This document shows positions 14,882 through 21,401 of a stretch of 34,892 bases of DNA, in pieces. Source of the stretch: an uncultured Clostridia bacterium. Lineage in GTDB: Bacteria; Bacillota; Clostridia; Christensenellales; DTU072. The translations under genes and the position numbers were made by a program. The DNA is taken from positions 1 through 34,892 of the forward strand of contig CALVYG010000014.1 of the NCBI GenBank assembly GCA_944372095.1, read 5' to 3'. The notes beneath the pieces were generated by a model. It saw only the letters and a list, made by a program, of their open reading frames with translations. It did no database searches and was not told the origin of the DNA. The stretch's first letter is position 1. Each line of letters begins with the position of its first letter.

Positions 14882-15358
14882 CTACTCCCTGTCATCCGTT
14901 CTGCCTAAAAGATAATCGACGGTTACGCCGAAATACTCCGCCATAATTTTAAGATATTCTAACGACGGTAATCCTTTTGTTCTCATCCATTCATATATGG
15001 AATTTTTTGCAAACGGCATTTTATTTGACAACTCGGAAAATTTTATTCCTCTTTCTTCGGTAAGCTGTTTGATTCTCTCGTGAAAACTTGTAGGCTTTTC
15101 CGCCTTATAAAAAATTTTATCTTCACTTTCACCCAACAGGTATTCGATTGAAACACCGATTTTGTCGGCAATCTTTATAAGAGATTTTACGCTCGGAATA
15201 ATTCCGTATATGACAGCGCGTGTAATTACTTCTTTATTTACACCTGCATAAACGGCAAATTCCTTTCTTCCGCAATCGTTTTCGTCAATAATCGACGTGA
15301 GTCTTTTTTGAAAACTCACAGAAGTCTTGACTTCAAAATCTTCCGGTCTCCTCGCCAA
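14882..15358 (-). CDS. XRE-type regulator with two HTH domains (module 2)
   Basis: The 158-residue protein starts at TTG 15358, supported by a GGGAG SD eight bases upstream. Domain one (about 15-75) contains RKEFAVYAGVNKEVITRAVIYG and ends IADKIGVSIEYLLGESED. Domain two (about 90-150) contains IKFSELSNKMPFAKNSIYEWM and ends MAEYFGVTVDYLLGRTDDR. It has the same two-HTH layout and C-terminal tail as the module 1 regulator but differs at most positions, including the recognition helices. It is divergent from SLOG copy 2 and convergent with SLOG copy 1, and lies near a different palindromic operator. Confidence 0.85.
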   Translation of the reverse strand: MARRPEDFEVKTSVSFQKRLTSIIDENDCGRKEFAVYAGVNKEVITRAVIYGIIPSVKSLIKIADKIGVSIEYLLGESEDKIFYKAEKPTSFHERIKQLTEERGIKFSELSNKMPFAKNSIYEWMRTKGLPSLEYLKIMAEYFGVTVDYLLGRTDDRE

Positions 15359-15423
15359 TTATATTCTCCCATAAAAAATTTTATATTTTTACTCAAAATA
15401 CTATTATTTTGATTTTTTTATGT

Positions 15424-15467
15424 TATAATAATTCCGTTGCCATTTTAGTCATAATTCCGGAACTATG
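15424..15467 (+). promoter_or_regulatory. -10 box and TTCCGGAA operator of module 2
   Basis: TATAAT at 15424-15429 faces SLOG copy 2 (no clear -35). An 18-bp near-palindrome centred on TTCCGGAA lies at 15450-15467, and a half-site ATAATTCCG at 15428-15436 overlaps the -10. The motif differs from the CGACAAT repeats of module 1. Confidence 0.55.
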
Positions 15468-15496
15468 ATTAAATTTATATTGGCTATGAGGTTATT

Positions 15497-15946
15497 ATGC
15501 AAACCTGCGCTTTCTTCGGTCACCGCGACCTGCCCTCAACGTTTTCCCTCTCGGCGCTCTATTCCGCTATCGAACGCCTGATTCGCGATTGTGCCGTTTC
15601 GCGTTTCTTCTCGTGTAACCGCGGCGGCTTCGACGTCTTTGCCGCTTCCGCCGTGTCCGATTTCAAAAAAATTTTTCCCTATATCCGAAATACTCTTGTA
15701 CTGTCTTTTTCACCCGAACACGGTTTTGCTCTTCCCTCCGCTTTCGACGATTGGATTTATCCCATAGAAAAAAAAGTACCCACCGGGTACGCTGTTTCCG
15801 AAACAAATAAACTGATTATAAATAAAGCCGATTATATAATAACCGCCGTATCCCGCCCTTTCGGCGGCGCGTTTTCCGCTTATGAATATGCTTTGAAATC
15901 AAATAAAAACGTTATAAATTTGTTGGCGCAAAACGCGCCGTTTTAG
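15497..15946 (+). CDS. SLOG-fold protein of unknown function, copy 2
   Basis: The 149-residue paralog of the protein at 14437 has the same GHRD start, CNRGGFD loop and RPFGGAFSAYEYA motif. By eye the two genes differ at about 15 of the first 429 bases with no indel. About eight changes alter the protein (for example D-to-G in the G-x-FD loop, R-to-H, PD-to-SA, L-to-P). The C-termini differ after the shared VxNLL. Both frames are intact. SD GAGGT precedes the ATG. The 3' end forms a GGCGC/GCGCC hairpin followed by TTTT, perhaps a weak terminator. Like copy 1 it has a pyrimidine-rich coding strand. Confidence 0.82.
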   Translation: MQTCAFFGHRDLPSTFSLSALYSAIERLIRDCAVSRFFSCNRGGFDVFAASAVSDFKKIFPYIRNTLVLSFSPEHGFALPSAFDDWIYPIEKKVPTGYAVSETNKLIINKADYIITAVSRPFGGAFSAYEYALKSNKNVINLLAQNAPF

Positions 15947-16000
15947 GGTTCTTTTGTCCTTTGTCGGGTTGCCTTTACGCGCGTTTTGCCCGTGCTTTGT

Positions 16001-16846
16001 CTATACCTCTCTCTTTCGCAGAATCGCGTATCCTTCGAGGTTGTCTTTTTCGCTTACCGTCAGTTCTCCGATTTTCAGATAGTCCATTATCGCAAGCGCG
16101 AGTATTCCCCCCGACGGCGCGACAAATATCTTTTTCGGATGAAGACCTTTTATTTTCTTTCTCTCTTCCGGCGGTACGGATAATATCCTGTTTACCGCTT
16201 CTTCCACGTCTTTCCTTGTCATAACGGTGCCGTCCGCTTCTTCCGCGTCATACGGTTCGAGTTCTTTCATTACCGCGCAAAGCTGCGACAGCGTCCCTCC
16301 TATCGCAATAAGTCTGTCAAACCGCGGCACCTCTCCGTATTCCTTTACCCTCTCTTTCGCGTATCTTTCCTGCTCCTCTCTTTCCGCCGAATAGTCTTTC
16401 AGCCTTACCGAACCCAGCGGAAGCGAATGAACGTAAATCATTCCTTTCCCGTTCCCGACCGAAAGTTCGCTGCTCGCTCCCCCTATGTCGAGTACGCATT
16501 CCGTTCCTTTCCCCGAATACGCCCCCGTAAATCCCGCAAGCGCTTCTTCGTACGGCGAAAGTATTTCCGTTTCCGCTCCGACTTCCGATACGGCTTTCAT
16601 AAATTGCGCGCCGTTTTCCGCCGCCCTTACCGCTTCCGTCGCAAATGCGTATACCTTTTCCGCTCCGGCGCTTAACGCCAGGTTATAAAAATTCCTTACA
16701 GCGTTTACCGTTCTTTCCGCCGCTTCTTCGCTTATTCTTCCCGTATGTATGAGGTTTTCGGCAAGCTGCGTGTTCTCTATCGTTTTCTTTCCGTTTACAT
16801 ACAGCCGCACCGAGTTGCTTCCGATGTCGATTACCGCGCTTTTCAT
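16001..16846 (-). CDS. Ppx/GppA family phosphatase
   Basis: Ppx/GppA enzymes cleave polyphosphate or convert pppGpp to ppGpp. I start at ATG 16846 (281 residues), not at 17002: this start has SD AAGGAGC, begins with the canonical MKSAVIDIGSNSVRLY, and overlaps the sigH stop by ATGA, implying translational coupling. Further motifs are YAFATEAVRAAENG, VLDIGGASSELSVG and AIGGTLSQL, all of the actin-like ATPase fold. It is the last gene of the long minus-strand unit. The position after sigH suggests a stringent-response or starvation link, but that is inference. Confidence 0.9.
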   Translation of the reverse strand: MKSAVIDIGSNSVRLYVNGKKTIENTQLAENLIHTGRISEEAAERTVNAVRNFYNLALSAGAEKVYAFATEAVRAAENGAQFMKAVSEVGAETEILSPYEEALAGFTGAYSGKGTECVLDIGGASSELSVGNGKGMIYVHSLPLGSVRLKDYSAEREEQERYAKERVKEYGEVPRFDRLIAIGGTLSQLCAVMKELEPYDAEEADGTVMTRKDVEEAVNRILSVPPEERKKIKGLHPKKIFVAPSGGILALAIMDYLKIGELTVSEKDNLEGYAILRKREV

Positions 16847-17436
16847 TGCAGAAAAAGCTCCTTGTTCTTTTTTATCTTCTTCTTTATCGCTAGAAGTATA
16901 TTGTCTACTTTCTTTACGCCCAGTCCCGTAAGCGACGCTATCTCGCTGTACGAGTACCCCTCGAAATAATATTTCAGTACGGACATCTGCTCCGCAGTGC
17001 ATATACTGTTCAGCTTTGCGTAAAAACTCTCCATTCCCTCTTTCTCTATGTAACTGCCTATCGGGTCGGCAACGTATTCGGGCGACAGATTGTTGTCCAC
17101 CACCGTTAAACTCAGCGCCCCGTTAAGCGGTTTATGCTTGTTCCTGTTGTGCATTCTCAGCGCGTCTTTTATCTGCGACGCGACGCACATATTGACGAAC
17201 GTTACGAAATTGTCGTTCTTCTTCTCGTCAAAATCCCTTATGGCTTTCCATATCCCGAGCATTCCTTCCTGCGCAAGGTCGTCGCGCGTTCCGCCTTCGA
17301 GAAAATAATTCCTCGCCTTGCTCCTCGCTATCCACGCGTACCTTATTATCAGCGCTTCCTGCGCCGCCATATCTCCGCTTTGCGCTTTCCTCACCAGTTC
17401 AAGGTCGTTTTCGTTCTGTTTATCGTCTTTAATCAT
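16843..17436 (-). CDS. sigH: RNA polymerase sigma-H factor (sporulation)
   Basis: Sigma-H drives early sporulation and stationary-phase genes. The 197-residue protein has region 2 (GTRDDLAQEGMLGIWKAIRDFD, FVTFVNMCVASQIKDALR) and region 4 (SVLKYYFEGYSYSEIASLTGLGVKKVDNILLAIKKKI). Length and the LAQEGMLG core fit SigH, and its place right after rlmB is the standard Firmicutes arrangement. It starts at ATG 17436, one base after the rlmB stop region. In many relatives rpmG-secE-nusG would follow; here a Ppx/GppA gene does. Confidence 0.92.
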   Translation of the reverse strand: MIKDDKQNENDLELVRKAQSGDMAAQEALIIRYAWIARSKARNYFLEGGTRDDLAQEGMLGIWKAIRDFDEKKNDNFVTFVNMCVASQIKDALRMHNRNKHKPLNGALSLTVVDNNLSPEYVADPIGSYIEKEGMESFYAKLNSICTAEQMSVLKYYFEGYSYSEIASLTGLGVKKVDNILLAIKKKIKKNKELFLQ

Positions 17437-17437
17437 T

Positions 17438-18160
17438 TTATCCCTTCTGTCTCAGACATTCGTATACCGTTATACCCGCCGCAACCGACGCGTTAAGCGA
17501 GTTGATTTTCCCTCTCTGCGGCAACGCCACCGTTCCGTCGCACAGCTTCTTCGTGAGTTCGTGCACTCCGTGCCCTTCTCCGCCTATGACAAACGCCACG
17601 TCGCCGGTTAAATCCGTTTTGTATATGTCATCGCCCTCCATATCGGCGGCAAATACCTTTATTCCCTCTTCTTTTAGCTCTCTTACGGCGTCGTTGATAT
17701 TCCCTACTTTTGCGACTTTAACGTGTCCCGCCGCTCCGCAGCTTACTTTTACCGCCGTATCCGTTACTCCGCACCCTCTTCGCTTGGGCAGGATTATTCC
17801 GCTCGCTCCCGCGCAGTCCGCTACCCTTATTATCGCTCCGACGTTATGCGGGTCCTCCACTCCGTCCAGTATGATTATCAGAAGTCCTTTTCCTTCCCCT
17901 TTTCCCTCGGTTATTTCGCTTATCTCGCTGTAAACGAATTCCGTGCACACCGCTATCACTCCTTGATGCCTGCCTCCGCTTACGCTGAGCCTGTCCAGCG
18001 CGCTCTTTTCCACGTTCTGTACGGGTATCTTCCTCTTCCTGCATTCCGCGGTAAGTTCGTATACGCCTCTGCCCGCGCCGTCTTTAAGCACAAGCACCTT
18101 TTCTATCGTCACGTTCCCTCTTAACGCTTCCGCTACCGCGTTCTTTCCTTCGATTATCAT
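17438..18160 (-). CDS. rlmB: 23S rRNA (guanosine-2'-O-)-methyltransferase RlmB
   Basis: This SpoU/TrmH-family enzyme methylates 23S rRNA. The 240-residue protein opens with MIIEGKNAVAEAL and an RNA-binding substrate domain, then the three SPOUT motifs: LDGVEDPHNVGAIIRVADCAG, VIGGEGHGVHEL and INSLNASVAAGITVYE. These form the trefoil knot that binds S-adenosylmethionine. The ATG at 18160 has an AGAGGT SD. Neighbours mrnC upstream and sigH downstream are the usual ones. Confidence 0.94.
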   Translation of the reverse strand: MIIEGKNAVAEALRGNVTIEKVLVLKDGAGRGVYELTAECRKRKIPVQNVEKSALDRLSVSGGRHQGVIAVCTEFVYSEISEITEGKGEGKGLLIIILDGVEDPHNVGAIIRVADCAGASGIILPKRRGCGVTDTAVKVSCGAAGHVKVAKVGNINDAVRELKEEGIKVFAADMEGDDIYKTDLTGDVAFVIGGEGHGVHELTKKLCDGTVALPQRGKINSLNASVAAGITVYECLRQKG

Positions 18161-18413
18161 CTTTCTTCTTACCTCTTCTTTTCCGTTCTTTCCGCTTTTT
18201 CCGCTTTTCCGCTTTTTCCGTTTTTTGCCGCTTTTTCTGCGTTTCTTTTTCTTTCGCCTTTTACGTTTTTTCTTTCCCGTGCGCTTTCAGTATGCGCGGT
18301 TTTCCTCTCTGAACGCGTCTTATCGCTTCTCGGTTTTCACATGCGTGCGGTTAAACGGATTTTCTCAAATTTATCCGTTTGGTGTTTCTGTTTCCGTTTT
18401 TCGGTTGCCTTTT
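18161..18413. repeat. Low-complexity purine/pyrimidine tract between mrnC and rlmB
   Basis: About 250 bp without a gene. Within about 18177-18240 the plus strand repeats TTTTCCGC-like units at least five times; on the transcribed minus strand this is GCGGAAAA-rich. I see no hairpin terminator and no promoter. It would be an internal mRNA spacer of the operon. Confidence 0.6.
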
Positions 18414-18833
18414 TCATCCGTTTTCGTCGCCGTATACCGCGGTCATCAGTTCTTTAAGCCTTTCGGTTTGTCCCGAAAGATACAGATAACCTATAACCGC
18501 TTCGAATCCCGTTGCAACCTTGTATTCGTAAAGTTCGGCGTTCTTCGGCACCGAACGGACGTTTGCGTTTTTGCCTTTTTTGAAAACGAAAGTTTCGTTC
18601 TCGTTCAACAGCGGCAGCAGTTTTTTCGCCGCCTCCGCCTGCCCCGACGCGCAACATTCTTTTGAAGACATTTTGTGAAGCTCACCGTTACGGTAGGGGT
18701 TCTTTTCAAAATTCCCCTCCCTTACGTAAAGCGTATGTACCGCGTCGCCCACAAAACTCAATGCAAGCGCCGACGCGTTCTTTAATTCTTCTTCGCCGTA
18801 TTCTCTCTCAAAAAATTTCAACTGTCGCTCCAT
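18414..18833 (-). CDS. mrnC: Mini-ribonuclease 3
   Basis: Mini-RNase III is a catalytic-domain-only RNase III that trims 23S rRNA in Firmicutes. Start is ATG 18833, giving 139 residues, the usual size. The longer open frame to 19142 lies in radC and is a shadow. The catalytic motif is ALSFVGDAVHTLYVRE (residues 24-39), with the second acidic cluster in KVATGFEAVIGYLYLSG. It overlaps the end of radC by 16 bp and lacks a strong SD, so it is probably translationally coupled. Confidence 0.92.
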   Translation of the reverse strand: MERQLKFFEREYGEEELKNASALALSFVGDAVHTLYVREGNFEKNPYRNGELHKMSSKECCASGQAEAAKKLLPLLNENETFVFKKGKNANVRSVPKNAELYEYKVATGFEAVIGYLYLSGQTERLKELMTAVYGDENG

Positions 18834-19621
18834 CTGTGTTTGTAAACTCTCTTGCCGCTTATGCTGTAAACGAAATATTCGTATACGACAAGATGGTCGA
18901 TAAGTTCGACTCCCATCGTATCCAGCATACTGCTGAGAACGTATGTATTCGCAACGTCCTCTCTCGACGGAACAACTTTCCCCGACGGGTGATTGTGCAG
19001 AATTATTACCCTCTTCGCGTTCGCGTTGAGTATGGTCTTTACTAAAAGACTCATCGGTATGTCCAGAGAATTGTTCGAACCTTCGAGCAGCTTTTCCACG
19101 CTGATTACTTCGTCCGTTACGCTTACGCTTATTATGTAACACGCTTCCACGTTCGGCACGACTACGCGCTTCATATATCTCAGCACTCCGTCTATCCCCG
19201 CTATCGTTTCTCTCTTACCGCTTTCGTCCGCATACCTTTCGCATATACCCGAAAGCGCGCTCAGAAACGTCGCCGCGTCTCGCGTGATTCCTTTTACGTT
19301 TTCTATAAGTTCGGGCGGCGCGTTGAATACTCCGTACAGATTTCCGAACTTGTTTATCAGTTCGTACGCTATCGGTTTCGTATCTTTATAGGGTATGCAG
19401 TAAAATAATATGAATTCGAGTACCGCGTGTTCGTAACGGTTGGTTATCCCCTCCGCTCTTATCGCTTCTTTCGTCCTCTGTCTGTGACCTTTGAAAGACA
19501 GTTCTTCTTTCTTGTCGGCGTTTTCCGTCGGATTGCTTTCCGTATCGGCACTCTTTTCCGGAATTGCCGAAATTTTGCCGCTTCTCTTCCTTCTTCCGCC
19601 GCCGTCAACGTCTTTCTTCAT
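18818..19621 (-). CDS. radC: RadC family JAB-domain protein
   Basis: The C-terminal JAB/MPN domain carries the metal signature ILHNHPSGKVVPSREDV, preceded by LLVKTILNANAKRVI. The middle part is the N-terminal HhH-like RadC region (EHAVLEFILFYCIPYKDTKPIAYELINKFG). At 267 residues it is about 40 longer than typical because of a charged, low-complexity N-terminus (residues 1-45). ATG 19621 has GAGGT upstream. RadC proteins are universal in Clostridia; the old DNA-repair role is not well supported. It sits 19 bp after the GH13 gene. Confidence 0.88.
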   Translation of the reverse strand: MKKDVDGGGRRKRSGKISAIPEKSADTESNPTENADKKEELSFKGHRQRTKEAIRAEGITNRYEHAVLEFILFYCIPYKDTKPIAYELINKFGNLYGVFNAPPELIENVKGITRDAATFLSALSGICERYADESGKRETIAGIDGVLRYMKRVVVPNVEACYIISVSVTDEVISVEKLLEGSNNSLDIPMSLLVKTILNANAKRVIILHNHPSGKVVPSREDVANTYVLSSMLDTMGVELIDHLVVYEYFVYSISGKRVYKHRWSDS

Positions 19622-19640
19622 TCATACCTCGTCGGTAACT

Positions 19641-21401
19641 CTACGATATTTTTATTTCGTAACCGATATTTATCGGGTCCACGGTAAGCCTGAGCCGTCC
19701 GCGGATTATCCTCACTTTCCCGTCTTCCGCATATATCTCCGCCTGTTCGGTGAAATCTTTGCGGTATTCTCTTCTTAACGCTCCGAGTTTCGTATAATGT
19801 TCCAATAACTCTTCGTCACGGTTGTCCCACGGATAGTATCTTCTGTTCAACGGGTCTTCGAATCCCTGTATTCCCGCTTCGTCTCCGTAATACAGACTCG
19901 GTACGCCCGGCAGAAAATACTGCAAACACGACGCTATTTTCAATCTCGCTTTTCCGAGTTCGTATTCGCTTTCGCTCAGCCTGTAATATTTTTTTTCCTC
20001 TTTCGACATATTGCTTACGTCCGCGCCCGAATAGGCGTTAATCGCCCTTACCGTGTCGTGGCTGTCGATAAGAGTAAAACAGGTATCCAGGCTTTCTTTC
20101 GGATAATTCTCCGTTATCGTCATAACCGTTTCCACAAATTCTTCCGCGCTTCCGCCCGTGACGTACGCGTTTATCGCGTCCTTAAAAACGTAATTCATTA
20201 CTCCGTCAAGGTCGTCGCCGTAAAAATATTCCCGTTCTTCTCCGTAACTGTATTTTGTGCTTGCGTCTTCCCACACTTCGCCCAGAACAAGTGCGTCGGG
20301 ATTTGTTTTCTTTATCCTTTCGCGGATTTTTTTAACAAAACTTTCGCTGAGTTCGTCCACTACGTCCAGACGCCAGCCTTTTACGCCCTGTAAAAGTCTC
20401 GTTTCCAGAACTCCGCCTTCTCCCGCTATCATTTCCTGATACCCTTTCGCTTCGCGCGAAACGGTCGGCACTACCGTACACCCCCACCAGCATTTGTATT
20501 CGTCGGGAAATTCGTAAAACGTATACCAGTCGAAATATTCGCTTTCTCTGCTCTGATACGCGCCCAGCGAATCGTAACGGTTGAATTTATTGAAATACTT
20601 GCTGTCCGCTCCCGTATGGTTGAATACTCCGTCCAGTATTATCGCTATGTCCGCTTCGTTACACGCTTCTATCAGTCTCAGAAATCCCTCTTCTCCGCCG
20701 AGCATTTCGTCAATTTTGCAGTAATCTCCCGTATCGTAACGGTGATTGCTCGAACTTTCGAATACGGGCGACAGATATATCGCCGTTACTCCGAGATTTT
20801 TAAGGTATTCGATTTTTTCTATTATACCGTAAAAATCTCCGCCGTAAAAATCGTTCGCCCTGTATACCCCGTCCGCGTCGCGTACCGTAACGTCTTCCGA
20901 CGGGGATTTCATAACTCCGTACTTTGAAGCGGGCGCTTTTCCGCTCGCGCGGAATCTATCGCAGAATATCTGATAAACCACTCCGCCCTTTATGAATTCT
21001 GCCGTACTGTAATGACTTTGATATACCGATAACTGCCATTCGGGCAGCCATTCGCCTATTACCGCCTCTCCGCCTCTGCCTTTGCCGCAATACAGTATTT
21101 CTTCTCCCGCGTATATCTCGAAGCGGTAATTGTAAGTACCTGCCATTTCGACAGTGAATTCGACGGTAAATATATCGTATCCCTCTTCCGTTCCGACTTT
21201 ACGGAGTTCGTATTCGAGAAAATGCGAATTTCTCCTTAAAAAAAGTTTTACCGAATCTGCTTTTATATAATCCGCTACCGGAAACAGCAAAGTCACCTTT
21301 CGGCGCGTCGATACCGCGCCGAAAGGTGATTTATATCTGATATTCCTTGAATTGTAAAGTACGGGATTATACTTTTTCGAGATTCCAGATTCGTTTTGCA
21401 T
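19641..21401 (-). CDS. GH13 alpha-glucan hydrolase (neopullulanase/cyclomaltodextrinase-like)
   Basis: I choose ATG 21401 (586 residues), which overlaps the glgP end by 35 bp; later start codons would cut the conserved YKSPFGAV segment. An N-terminal beta domain (about 1-125) resembles CBM34. The GH13 barrel shows YQIFCDRF, LDGVFNHTG, GWRLDVVDEL (nucleophile Asp about 346), LGEVWEDA (acid Glu about 375) and LIDSHD (Asp about 449). There is no signal peptide, so it works inside the cell, probably opening branches or cutting maltodextrins left by GlgP. It closes the glycogen part of the operon. Exact specificity is not deducible. Confidence 0.88.
   Translation of the reverse strand: MQNESGISKKYNPVLYNSRNIRYKSPFGAVSTRRKVTLLFPVADYIKADSVKLFLRRNSHFLEYELRKVGTEEGYDIFTVEFTVEMAGTYNYRFEIYAGEEILYCGKGRGGEAVIGEWLPEWQLSVYQSHYSTAEFIKGGVVYQIFCDRFRASGKAPASKYGVMKSPSEDVTVRDADGVYRANDFYGGDFYGIIEKIEYLKNLGVTAIYLSPVFESSSNHRYDTGDYCKIDEMLGGEEGFLRLIEACNEADIAIILDGVFNHTGADSKYFNKFNRYDSLGAYQSRESEYFDWYTFYEFPDEYKCWWGCTVVPTVSREAKGYQEMIAGEGGVLETRLLQGVKGWRLDVVDELSESFVKKIRERIKKTNPDALVLGEVWEDASTKYSYGEEREYFYGDDLDGVMNYVFKDAINAYVTGGSAEEFVETVMTITENYPKESLDTCFTLIDSHDTVRAINAYSGADVSNMSKEEKKYYRLSESEYELGKARLKIASCLQYFLPGVPSLYYGDEAGIQGFEDPLNRRYYPWDNRDEELLEHYTKLGALRREYRKDFTEQAEIYAEDGKVRIIRGRLRLTVDPINIGYEIKIS

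Noticed and set aside
14437..15946. Composite transposon causing the SLOG duplication
   Set aside because: No transposase, terminal inverted repeats or target-site duplications are visible; similarity stops at the gene ends.
16847..17002. N-terminal extension of the Ppx/GppA protein
   Set aside because: It lies in the sigH gene; the canonical start and SD are at 16846.
18834..19142. N-terminal extension of Mini-RNase III
   Set aside because: It overlaps radC in another frame and does not resemble the family.
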